DNA of 64,000 bases, from NCBI GenBank assembly GCA_022749755.1, contig CM040443.1, positions 14,399,744 through 14,463,743 of the forward strand. The letters are read 5' to 3'. Both the position numbers and the translations under genes were made by a program. Source of the stretch: Azadirachta indica. Taxonomy: Eukaryota; Streptophyta; Magnoliopsida; Sapindales; Meliaceae. Below the pieces are notes generated by a model. That model did no database searches and was not told where the DNA came from. It was given only the letters and a program-made list of their open reading frames with translations. This document shows positions 49,245 through 60,120 of this stretch, one piece after another. Positions within the stretch are counted from its first letter, which is position 1, and every line of letters starts with the position of its first letter.

Positions 49245-50545
49245 ATAAATAGAGGCCAATTTGACACAATTGTTCAACCAACTAAAGATTCTGATCATCA
49301 AGTCAGAAAGCTTACCTTTGCATATCTATTTACGATTCCTAAGTATATGGTTCAATTTTTGAATCAGCTACCTCTTCTGACCCAATATGGGAAGACCACT
49401 ATCATACATATTGATCCAAAACTCTCCATAAACTTGTAATACATTCTTGCAAAACTAGTCTTATTGGGAGAATCATGCTTTGATTGAGTTTAAAGCCAAT
49501 GAAAACTGAGAAAATTCGCTTATATTTTCAAAACATTTGGCAACCAATATCTTCATCGTTAACTCCTCTCCCTCGAGAAGGTTTTTGAAATGTATTTTGA
49601 TGATAAGAATGATATACAAAGGATATTGAGTGGTGGCCTTAACTTCTTACACCAAAGCTTGTTCAGACTTTTTCAATAGAAGCATAATTTCAATTCTTAC
49701 GAGTCTACCATTCAATCATATACCTATATATGAATAGGAATTTACAGTTATAACTTGAAGTATTGGCACCTCATGGTTTTACTAGCTGCTGCTTGAGCTA
49801 TAAGAATATCATTACAAATTGACCAAGAAACAAGAGAAAAGAAATTTAGGTATTATGCTCAAGTATTAGTTGAAATTAATTTATTGAGTTGTTTTGTAAG
49901 AACTTTCCTTCTAAATGCTCTTATTGTTATCAGTTTGGACACAGAGCACAAAATTATCTCTGTTTAGGAGGCAAAAATTCTCAAGTTGCTTCATCTTATA
50001 AAGATTCAAAACCTAGCAATGAAACATTTATTCAAAAAGTGATTCCTAGTCTAGTACAAAAAGATTCTACTCCTCTAAATGATTGTACCACTCAAGAATA
50101 ATTTATCACACTTATAGACAAACGAGTTAATCACGATTCTAAACAACAGGAGTCGGATGATCTTCACTTGGTGATGGACCTTTCCAATGGATATTGGACT
50201 TTTATTGAAAAGAACAACCAACAAAAGATGGATCTCCTTCGTTTTCGCTATCAACCTATTAGTGAGAACTGTAAGGAAAATCAGCCAAAGTCAATAGCAA
50301 GCTCTAATGCCCTTCAATTTGTGGTTGATTTGACCAAATTTGCTAATATTCTGGATATACATAGAGATTCTACAAAAAACCTAAAGTTTGAATTATAATC
50401 AAGGAATCTTGCATACAAATCAGTTTCTTTTGATGCAGATAATGTTGGAAGCTTAAAGGCTCTAGAAAAATATAAAGATAATAAAGATTTTCAAATGGTG
50501 GTGTATAAATCTAAAAGGAAAAAAATTATTATCTATATACCCTCA
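49245..50545 (+). pseudogene. LINE ORF1-like (DUF4283/zinc-knuckle) fragment, copy 2
   Basis: Plus strand, in shifted frames: a DUF4283-like part (TFLEKVFEMYFDDKNDIQR near 49570, with IDQETREKKFRYYAQVLVEI near 49820), then the zinc knuckle FPSKCSYCYQFGHRAQN near 49900. An acidic, Lys-rich tail (ALQFVVDLTKFANIL, then SVSFDADNVGSLKALEKYKD) ends near 50540. It is the inverted counterpart of 46966-48120. Several stops; no downstream endonuclease or reverse transcriptase. Confidence 0.78.
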
Positions 50546-50589
50546 TAAACAGCAAGGATCTCCTTGATTATACCCTTATATGAAAATTT

Positions 50590-51844
50590 GTTCAAGTATC
50601 AAATAATCTTAAAATGCATCTAAAGCCCTCTTAAGAAGCTCCAAAAGAAAATCCTTTGTTTTCTTTACTTTTTGCCTTGAATTTGTACAAATGCTAGCAA
50701 AAGGGATTATTTATAGTAAATGATGAAGAACCTTCAACCACTAGCTACTTGCCACCCATTACTATTTTCAATATTCAACCACCAATTATTTGCCACCCAT
50801 TACTATTTTCAACATCCATCTACCATATACTAGCCACTCATTACTATTTAGACTTTATTTTTAATATTTTAACACTAATTAGTATCTACTTAACAACTGT
50901 TTACTAGCAAACTTTAATAAGTCAACTCCTTTTTATTTTTATTTAGCCATTAATTTCAACAATCTCCACCATAGCTAAACTAAAATAATCATAACAGCCT
51001 TTTCATCGACATATATAATTTTCAACACAGAAAATTATCAAACTCCATAATAACGAGTATACTATTTAAAATTAGTTACTAACTATAAGCATTTTACTTT
51101 GGTATATGTTGAATTATCATGCTGAAAATTTATGGCACAACTTCCACATTGGCTTCTCCGAAAGTTCATCAGCAATTGACATCAATTCCACCAAACATGC
51201 CTTACACCAACATCAACTAATACCTGTGTGTAAAATTACGAATCCGCTAATATTAACACATCCTTTATCATGACATCTTCAAAATTAGCAATATGCCATA
51301 AGGATATTCAAATCCTTCTCAAAAAATAGTTTCTTCTATGGAGACAATATTAGCAGTATTATTAGTATTTCTATGTATTAACTTGGAGCTACTAGTCGAA
51401 CCTTGTTTTACCATTTTTGACAATTTTTGTTTTAAAGTGCCTAGATCGTCTACTCATTTTCAATGTATGTGTAACTTGGATTAAATCAACAAATCCTTGA
51501 CTTATACTTGCCACAAGCCAAAATGATTCTCCCATTAAATTCCTCAATATCGAATTTTCACACCTAATATTTCGTTACAAGAACCAAAGCTCTTATACCA
51601 ATTGTTGTAAAAAAAAGATAACAAATGTCACACGATATTTAAGAAATTGAAAATTGTTGATCTATAACACATTCACTTAACACAAGAATTTTAAGTGAAA
51701 TATTCCAAATCAGGGAAAAATTACTATCGTTGTCAAAGCCAATCCAAGATTAAAATCCACAATGTAAAAAATTGTTACACTCATACAGTATCAAATAATT
51801 TTAAAATGCACACAAAGCCTTCTCAAGAAGTTCCCAAAGAAAAA
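50590..51844 (-). mobile_element. Short non-autonomous LTR retrotransposon with both LTRs truncated
   Basis: Minus orientation. The 3' LTR begins TGTTGAAATTAATGG at 50961, directly after the polypurine tract GGTGGAGAT (50962-50970), and runs down to about 50590. The 5' LTR (about 51604-51844) ends in ACAACAAT next to the primer binding site TGGTATAAGAGC (51589-51600, one mismatch to TGGTATCAGAGC). The two LTR pieces overlap in about 60 bases (AAATAATYTTAAAATGCA, AAGAAG). The internal region is only about 620 bp and has no gag or pol frame, so it is TRIM-like or heavily deleted. Its 5' LTR is cut at 51844, where the copia LTR starts. Confidence 0.65.
50738..50850 (+). repeat. Three-copy tandem repeat of about 42 bp
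   Basis: ACTTGCCACCCATTACTATT, TTTGCCACCCATTACTATT and CTAGCCACTCATTACTATT at regular spacing, inside the LTR of the short element. Confidence 0.85.
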
Positions 51845-52513
51845 TGTTCGAGTAATATGAACTCAAAGAGTAAAGCTTAGTTTTGGTGAATAATACTATA
51901 TAGATGATCAGTACCATTTCTATGAACAATATCGTATGTGAGCACCGAAATTTGCCAAAAGTAAAACCATCTTTTTTTAACTTTTTTTATCAATTAAAAA
52001 GGTGTTTGAAAAAGGAAGTTTAAATTTAGGTAGCGATTATTATATAGAGTAATGTGTGGCATTTGTGTGAAAGAGAGAAGAGAAAATCACTATAAATACC
52101 TCATTTTTCTCACCATTCTCTTCATCCCATCTTATCTCATAACATTCTTTAAGAGCTCATATTAAAAAAGAAAATTTGTCTCTTCTTTGTAATGTTTATT
52201 TCTCACTTAGAGAGTTATTTCTTCCATTTTCAAGAGAGAGTTGAATGTTCTCACCTTATATTCCTCACTTTACAATAATGAAATACTCTTATATTTGGTT
52301 ATGGCTTTCATCTTAATTTGTTTAAGGGAATTTTGATATAAAATATTTGTGTCGATTTATTTTACTACCCTTTTTATTATAGTAGAGCCAAACCTCTTAA
52401 ATTTTACTATGTCTTGATTGATCGTTAAATCTCCTACATAACATTAGTTTTTTTTATTGTTTTCTCAATTACATTTTATTTATGTAAATTGATTCAACAA
52501 TAATTTCCTAACA
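51845..52513 (+). repeat. Copia 5' LTR
   Basis: Starts TGTTCGAGTAATATG and ends CTAACA. Homology with 58221-58925 is clear from GTGAATAATACTATATAGAT onward. It contains CACTATAAATACCTC near 52089, the likely TATA box of the LTR promoter. The left junction coincides with the break in the older LTR at 51844. Confidence 0.85.
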
Positions 52514-52997
52514 GTGATATCAAAATTATTAGTTGTATAGGTTACTATTTATAGTGAAATAATGGAACCTAATTGTAATACCTTTATGAAAGAATATGAT
52601 AATTTTTCTAAAAGAATGGAGGTTTTGGATAATAGAATTTTATTTTGGGTGAAAAATGAAAAGGAAGAAGAGAGTTAGATGAAATTGACAGGTCATATGC
52701 CTTTTCTTTTAGTTGTCTAAAGCCAGACTAAAGGAATGAAAAATTAGCATTATTTTATAATAAAATAATGCAAAAGTTTTGCAAAATGTTACATTGTGTT
52801 TATAATAAAATAATGGTAAGGTTTTAGTGAATGTTGTATGGTGAATGTACAATGAATTAGAGAAATATATTGCCAAATACAACAAACGACTAAGAATAAT
52901 TACCATATTCATCCCTTTATATAAATATATATACTTCCATTAATACTAAAATTAAGGTATTACACTTGTTTAAGTGAAAAGCAAATTGTCGTCAATA

Positions 52998-53860
52998 ATG
53001 ACAACAAAGTTCGATATTAAGAAGTTCAATGGAATTAATTTTTCATTGTGAAAAATTAAAATGAAGGCAATTTCGAGGAAAGACAAGTGGTTGGCAGTAA
53101 TTGAGGAAAAACCCTCGCAGAACAATAAGGACAACTGGAATAAGATGGACAACAATGCAATTGTTGATCTACAGTTGGCACTAGCTGATGTAGTATTATC
53201 TAATATAAAAGAGATGAAGTTGGCAAAAAAATTATGAAATACTATTACAAAGTTGTATAAGGCTAAGTCACCACAAAATAAAATGGTGGAATCCATTTTG
53301 ATGACCGACCATACCAACACCTTGAAAACTTTACATCCACAACTCATAACTTTAACATACAAAATAGACTAAAATAAACATGTAAAGTCTACTTCAAATT
53401 TTACCCGATTCGTATGATCAACTCATCATCAACCTGACAAATAATGTCTAAACAATTTTCTAGTCTTGAACAATATTGCAGCTATTATATTAGAAAAAGA
53501 GAGTAGACATGACCTTAGTTCCATAGTAGCAAGTTAGAAAGATTAAGGAATATAACCATCTGATTTGATTCTTTCTCAATACTCATGAGATGATCATCTT
53601 AGGTCGAACATTTTGTCAACAAATGCTCCTATTACAATCGTTGTCTTTGAAGGATAAGAATCAACTCTATAGAAAACGAGAAAAACAAAATTACAACTTT
53701 GCAACAAGAAGCACTAACGATGACGAAAGGAAGATGAACTGAACGTGGGTTCAGTGAGAGTTAAAATCAGAGTAGATTAAAATGATGAAGTAAGAAGAAC
53801 GTTAAATGCTACAATTATGGCAAGAAAGGGCATGTCAAAAAGGGTTGTTGCAACAAAAGG
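52998..53860 (+). pseudogene. Copia gag remnant
   Basis: MTTKFDIKKFNGINFSL, then a stop in place of the usual Trp, then KIKMKAISRKDKWLAV, which fits the N-terminus of copia gag (retrotrans_gag/UBN2). The end carries a zinc knuckle in another frame near 53808-53855 (CYNYGKKGHVKKGC, where the second Cys of CX2C is Tyr). Multiple stops and shifts. Confidence 0.8.
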
Positions 53861-54384
53861 AAAAGTGAAAATGTCAAGTCATCAAAAGCTCAAGAGTATG
53901 TTGCAAGTACCTTAAATGATAGTGAAGTTCTATATAGTGAAGCAACAATCATTTCTAAAGGTAGAAAATGACTTTTTAATGTTTGGCTTTAAGACTTGGG
54001 AGCAATATGGTACACGACCTCTCGATGAGAATGGTTTCACAAATATAAACCTATCTTAGGAGGATCTTTAATGTAGGGAATGATCATATGCCTTAAAGGT
54101 CACCAATATTGATATTGTCAATAAACATGCACAATGGTACAATGCCCACTAATTGGAAGGCACCATATGTCAAAAGTTTAAACAATAATCTATTGTCTTG
54201 TAGACAATTAAATGATCTTGAATGTAAGACCCATATTGAGAATGAAATTATAAAGATTATCTGAGGTGCACTTGTGGTCTTGAAGGCAGAAAAGATCGGT
54301 GCAAATATATTCATGCTTAAAGGGAAAACATAGCAAGAAGCTAATACATTTGTCACATCAACCAATAAAATAGAAGAATTTACG

Positions 54385-55170
54385 ATAATGTGGCATCTCA
54401 GCTTGGGCCACATGTCAGAATAAGGTTTGAAGATTCTTTATAATCAAAAGCTACTTCCAAGGCTTAACTCCATAAAAATATCACCTTGTAAGCATTTTTA
54501 TTTCAAGCAGTATAAATTGAAGTTTATCAAATCTTATGCTAAAAGTAAATGCAATTTAAACTTGATTAATTCTAATGTCTAGGAATCACTGAAAATGTTC
54601 ATAAAAGGATTAAAATACCTTGCGACTTTTATTGATGATTACTCAAGAAGATGTTGCGTGTATTCAATCAAGAAGAAGTCAAATGTGTTTCTAATATTTA
54701 AAGACTTCGAAGCACTAGTAAAACTTAAATTCGGAAAGAAGACCAAGTGCTTTGAGACAGGCAATGGAAAAGAGAATATAGGCGATAAGTTTCTTGCATT
54801 GTGCAAGTAAGAAGGTATCAAAAGGCAATTTACAATCCTATACACTCCTCAGCAAAATGGAGTGCCAAAGTGGATGAACTTAATTCTCATAAGAAAAATA
54901 AGAGTTATGTTAAGGGTTGCGGGTCAACCTAATTCACTGTGGGCAGAATCAACCAAGACCACCTATTATATGATAAATTAATCACCATTAACGGCAATTG
55001 GAATGAAGACACTGATAAAGATGTAGACTAGTAAATCAGGTAACTACTCTCATCTACATTTGTTTGGATGTCTTGTGTATATAACACCCAACAAAGAACG
55101 ATAATGAATCCAAATTCTATAAACTATATATTCTTAGGGTATATTGACTAGGTAAAGGGATATCGCTTGT
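54385..55170 (+). pseudogene. Copia integrase remnant
   Basis: The GAG-pre-integrase head is seen as MWHLSLGHMSE, stop, GLKIL near 54390. The core then reads YLATFIDDYSRRCCVYSIKK (first catalytic Asp present), CFETGNGKE where the second Asp of TDNGGE is Gly, and YTPQQNGVPKWMN where the catalytic Glu of AERMN is lost. It continues to GYRLWDP, where the hAT element interrupts it at 55180. Confidence 0.88.
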
Positions 55171-55180
55171 GGGATCCCAC

Positions 55181-56798
55181 TAGGGATGGTAATAGGCCAC
55201 AGACCCCAATCCTCGAGCTTGGTCCAAATTAAAAAAAGAAAGCCTAAACTCGACTTATCCCTGATTTCATAAATATGAGTGTGGGTCCAGTACGAGACAT
55301 GTTAAATAGTAAAATCCTCAGCCCGACTCATGGGCTCGTTTGCCTATTTAACCTCTATTTAATTACCATTAAGCCCACATTTTTACTAAGTTCACCCATT
55401 ATTTAATACTAAGCCCATAACTTTTAGTGTCCCACTTTTTTTACCTATTTTTTTGAACTCATAATTTTTAGCCCATAATTCTTTTTTTAAAAATTAAATA
55501 CATATATTATAATTAAATTCAAAAAATTAAAAATAAAGGTTATATAAACTGCATTGCATTTTGTGATTTTTTTATCTTTATTAATCTCGTATTACTATAT
55601 TAAACAATTAGTTTAATATCGCTTGATTATTTTTATTTTATTAAATCTCAATATTTTAAATCTAGTTATTAAAAATTTTTAAATTTGATACATATTTAAA
55701 TTATTACTAAATCTGAATTATTTAAAATTATAAAATTATTTTATATATATATATATATACACATATATTAAATGTAAAATTCTCCAATTTGAAGAGTATA
55801 GTCATCAAAATTATAAGTATCACAAAAATAAATGCCAAAAGGTAATAAAATCATAAAATTAAAAACTATAACAATCATTAAGTGATTGATGTTTGTGAAA
55901 ATCATTTTCATCCGCATTAGATGAGGCGGTTGCGATCAGAATGAGTGTTTGCTTTTATATACATACATATTAAGGATTTAAAATTTTAGAAAATATACAA
56001 TAATTCAATTTTATAATGGTTTAATAGTGCTAAACTTAACATACATCTTTAAAAAATATTAAATTTATTAAGTTGAATACAAATTTAAAGTATTCAACGA
56101 ATGCAATTATCATTTTTTAATTTATTATTAAAGAAATATATCACCAATCACCGATTTTCTAATACAAATATAATTTTTCAATCTTTTCAGTAACAATAAA
56201 TAAACTTTTATATGTGAAATCATCAATTCACATATCATCAAAACAATATAATAAAATTTTAACAATAAACATTAATTTACTTAAGACCATTTATATTTCT
56301 AGTTTGTAACAATTTTATTAAAATAAAATATTCAATTTGATTGATATATTTATTTTAATTTTTGATTAACCTCATAAATAGGAAAATAAATAAATATGGT
56401 AATATATCATAATTTAATTTTCAATAGAGAATATATTAAATAAATTACAGAATTTCTAATATTTTATGAAGGACCAATTTGACTAAATTAAAAAATTATT
56501 AACTTTTTTAAGGGACTTAAAGGATTAATAAAAAAATATAAAACTTTTATAATAAATTATCAACCTATATGGATGCATATGTAATTAACCAAAACAAAAT
56601 TTTGAATTTTTTCGAGCATGGCCAGGTAAGGAGGTTCATATCCACCCCCGACCCTTTTTCAATCTAGGTATGGATTTCTTTACCCATACTTGACCCAATA
56701 CCTGTTTTCATAAAAGAAAAAAAATTGTACCTGTAACCAACCAGGCCTAAATTAGCCAAGCCCGAGCCTCAGGCCCACAGGCATTTTTGCTATTCCTT
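55181..56798. mobile_element. Non-autonomous hAT element inside copia pol
   Basis: Left end TAGGGATGGTAATAGGCC; right end reverse complemented AAGGAATAGCAAAAATGCC. G/C-rich subterminal blocks (55195-55400, 56620-56790) surround an AT-rich core without transposase. The flanks GATCCCAC (55173-55180) and GATTCCAT (56799-56806) match at 6 of 8 bases, and the copia protein text resumes right after (WDP before, DSITHKVIVNKDVVFVED after), which fixes the insertion site. 1618 bp. Confidence 0.87.
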
Positions 56799-58130
56799 GA
56801 TTCCATTACCCATAAAGTTATAGTTAACAAGGATGTTGTCTTTGTAGAAGATCAACTACAAAGAAAATATGGAGATTATGGTATAGTGAAGAAAAGCTTA
56901 AAGACTACAATGGTATATGTGGAAAATAATCCAATACAACACCCAAACACGAGGTACAAGAACCATTTGAGCCTAAGGCATTAGAAGTTCGTTCGCTAAC
57001 TCATAAGAGAAAACTGCTAACTTGGCACTCAAAGTATGTTACAAAAAGTAATGTTATATGTTGTCTTCTAATACACGATGAAAGCCGTCAACTTTCTATA
57101 AAGTTATCAATAACTCAAATGCATCTTTCTGGATGGTAAAGAAATTGAAGTTTTATATGAGAACAAGGCATGGGAACTAGTACCATTATCAATAGCTCAA
57201 ATATGTCGTACTATTGTGCATGGACATCATGTTGGTAGCAAACCCTAATAAAGATCGAGTTCAACTTCCCATTGTCTTCTTAATTGGTTAAGAAGTTTGA
57301 ATTAAGGACTTAGGACCAGCAAACAAGATTCTAGGGATGCGAATTCACCAAGACATAAATAACATGAAGATTTAGCTATCTCAAAAGAATTATTTAAGAA
57401 AAATCTTAGAGTGCTTTAACATGTAAGACTGTAAGCCAATCTATACCCTGCTTCTTGTTAATTTTAACTTATCCTCAAATATGTGTCCTAGCAATGAAAC
57501 AAAGAAGAGAGAGATATCTCGATTATCGTGTACATTAACAATGAGAAGTTTGATGTTCGCTATAATATGCATAAGACTAGACATTGCACAAGTAATAAGA
57601 GCGATTAGTCATTTTATTGTGAATCTTGGTAGAAAGCATTAGGATGTTGTGAGGATTTTAAGATGCATCAAAGGAACCTTAGATGTTGCATTATGTTATA
57701 GAGAATTGAAATTCACTATTAGAGGATAAGTGGACTCAAATTTTTCATATTTCAATAAAAGAAAATCTACTACAAGCTCTGTGTTTACTTCTATAAAAGG
57801 AGTTGTAAATCGAGCTTTGAAACTACAAACAATTGTGGCATTATCCACCATAAAAGTAGAATAAATGGCGGTTACACAAGCTTGCAAGGAAGTTGTTTGG
57901 ATCTAGATATTATTGGAAAGCTTGGGCACTTTGTTTTTTGACAATCAAAGTGCCTTGCAGATTACAAGGAATCTAACTTTTTATTCAAGGACAAAGCGTA
58001 TAGGGGTTTAATATCACTTTGTTCAAGAGTTATTAGAAGATGAAAGTCTGGATTTGCAAAAAATACACGCCAATGAGAACCTAGCAAACATAATGACTAA
58101 GCTAATAAATACTAACAAGTTTGTATAATA
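56799..58130 (+). pseudogene. Copia pol, 3' half (reverse transcriptase edges and RNase H)
   Basis: After the hAT element: ITHKVIVNKDVVFVED; near 57160 the start of the reverse transcriptase region (YENKAWELVPLS). Then, with the polymerase core missing, LGPAKQILGMRIHQD near 57310 follows. Next come the connection/RNase H words SRLSCTLTMRSLMFAIICIR, VDSNFSYFNKRKSTTS, SALQITRN and HANENLANIMTKLINTNKF near the end. The loss of the YxDD block is a clean internal deletion of several hundred bases. Numerous stops. Confidence 0.85.
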
Positions 58131-58220
58131 TAAATCCTCGTATAGCCTAGCAGAGACATAATCAAGCATGGAATTGGCAAGTACAAAAGAGATTATCAAA
58201 AGTGACTTTAAGTAGAAAAA

Positions 58221-58925
58221 TGTAAAATTGTAAAGTTCACTTTTTGTGAATAATACTATATAGATGAATAATACCATATGTATGAACAGTATCGTATGTG
58301 AGCACCAAAAGTGAAACCACCTTTTTTTAACTTTCTTTACCAATTAGGAAGGTGTTTGGTGAAAGAAGTTTGAATTTAGATAGTAGTTGTTAGGTGAAGA
58401 AATTTGTGGAGTTTGTGTATAAAGAGAGAAGAGGAAACCACTATAAATATCTCACCCCTCCTACCATTCTCTCAATTCCATCTTATCCTATTGCATTCTT
58501 TGAAAGCTTGTACAAAGAAAAAAATTTGTTTCTCCTTTATGGTGTTTATTCCTCATTTAGAGAGTTATTTCTCCTATTTCCAAGACATAGTTGAATTATT
58601 CTCTTTTGTATTTGAGAGAAAGAGTTCTAATCCCTACTTTACAATAGTGAAATATTCTTATATTTGCTCATGATTTTATCCTAATTTGTTTAGTGATTTT
58701 TCACGTAAAATATTTGTATTAATTTCTTTTGTTACTTTATTTTATTATGGTAGGGCAAGGCCTTCTAAATATTGCTATGTTTTGATGGATGGTTAAAACT
58801 AATATATAACGTTAAGTTTTCATTGTTTTCTCAATGACATTGTTTTTCTCTTATTTTTAAATATGACATTCGATTTTATTATATTCATTTAATCTTAGAC
58901 TTGTTCAATAATTACTAATAGAACA
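58221..58925 (+). repeat. Copia 3' LTR
   Basis: Starts TGTAAAATTGTAAAG after a purine-rich AAGTAGAAAAA and ends AATAGAACA. It parallels the 5' LTR, with CACTATAAATATCTC near 58440 as TATA box. The open frames at 58394-58673 lie in the LTR and are not genes. Confidence 0.82.
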
Positions 58926-59439
58926 TGAATTTTTTGTTGTCATCTTATATATTGGTCCCAGCCTACAAACTGTCGTCTTATATATTGGTCCTAACTTATA
59001 AATTTTACTAGGCATATTGAGCGGATCAGATTGGGCATATTTGACCAAATCTATATCTAATCTGTCACTTGGTGAATTAAAATTTTTTCAATCCAATTCG
59101 ATCCAATCCATTTAAAAATTTTCAAATTTCATCCGATCTAATCGAAATAAACTAAAAAATAAAAATATATATATAATATTAATATTAATTGATTATATTT
59201 TTTAAAGAAGATAATCAATAAAATAATATATGTTCATTTATTTAAATTTTCAAACGAATATATTATATATCCATTCAAAATGAATAACACCATTTACTTA
59301 CGATCATATCACTAAATATTAAGCATTATCAAATATAGTCTTCTTAACATCTAAAATTTCTGTAAGAAATAAAAGAAAAACAATTTTAAAGAAAGTTTAA
59401 TAATAATTATATATAATTTGTTCTATTTAGTATTTACTT

Positions 59440-59857
59440 GACTTAATATGTTCAACCTCATCCATTACTTCACGAATATTTATCGGTATAGAACGTAACC
59501 AATTTTGTGTGCAAATAAGTGCCATACACTATCCTTGTAGATAATAAATTTTGAAATGGATCAAGAATGCGACCTTTGATGCTAAATGCTAATTCATATG
59601 CCAAAGTAAAATTAGGTACTGCCAAAATATCTCAAGCAATGCGTGATAAAATGTTATATATTAAAGAATTAGTTTTTTACCAATTAATTATATCAAAATC
59701 TGCATTTTTAACTTCAAATGGTTCCATTGAGTAACGATCCACTTTTGTTTTACACTCTTCATCGTCAAACCTTTTTACAATTTTCTTATAACTAGTTTCA
59801 AATAACTTCTTAGCATCATTCTCATCAGTGTCAACTTCTATCTTATGTCCATCATTA
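59440..59857 (-). pseudogene. hAT transposase C-terminal dimerisation domain remnant
   Basis: Minus strand, from about 59857: KIEVDTDENDAKKLFETSYK, then YSMEPFEVKNADFDIINW, stop, KTNS, then ILAVPNFTLAYELAFSIKGR and ILDPFQNLLSTR. This is the hATC dimerisation block of RICESLEEPER-like hAT transposases, including the W-x-x-N and SAFS-like signatures (here LAFS). The N-terminal BED finger and RNase H core are absent, cut by the G/C-rich hAT end at 59858. Confidence 0.85.
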
Positions 59858-60120
59858 TAGTTGACAAATGGGCTAAGTCAGCACAGGCCTGATCTATGAA
59901 CAGTGACGGCATAGGCTAGTCCAACCCATTAATAGTACTACCCAACCCATCACGGCCCAATAGTCGAGCTATGTCAAGCTAGAGTGCCAAGCTCATGGGT
60001 CGAGCTGAGCACAGGCTCTTAATGGGTCGTGCCAACCTGCAGGCCCATATTGTGCTGAGCCGACCCGCAGGCCACTAATAAGCCAAAGAGCCTACTTAGC
60101 TCATTTTACTAAATACTTCT
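59858..60120. mobile_element. hAT terminal/subterminal sequence
   Basis: Starts TAGTTGACAAATGGGC, a hAT-like terminus. G/C-rich text follows (GGCATAGGCTAG, CATCACGGCCC, GGGTCGTGCCAACC) that shares words with the ends of the 20634-33705 element (ATGAACAGTGACGGCATAGG against GTGAACAGTATCGGCACGAC). No opposite end was identified in the window. Confidence 0.55.

Larger units (their letters stand above)
51845..58925 (+). mobile_element. Ty1/copia LTR retrotransposon, degenerate, with nested hAT
   Basis: 5' LTR 51845-52513; primer binding site-like TGATATCAAAATT from 52515; gag from about 52998; protease/integrase region to about 55170; hAT insertion 55181-56798; rest of pol to about 58130; 3' LTR 58221-58925. 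The order gag, integrase, RNase H with integrase before reverse transcriptase is diagnostic for copia. The reverse transcriptase core (YxDD) is missing, deleted near 57240. Frames are broken everywhere. LTR divergence is visible by eye (many substitutions and indels), so the insertion is old. Target duplication could not be confirmed. Confidence 0.88.

Noticed and set aside
52709..53362. Minus-strand frames of 67 and 130 codons
   Set aside because: They are antisense to the copia leader and gag, whose plus-strand translation is recognisable.
54093..54413. Minus-strand frame of 106 codons
   Set aside because: Antisense to the copia protease/pre-integrase region and without motifs of its own.
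58023..58343. Minus-strand frame of 106 codons with hydrophobic stretches
   Set aside because: It spans the end of copia pol and the start of the 3' LTR in antisense; hydrophobicity follows from the T-rich strand.
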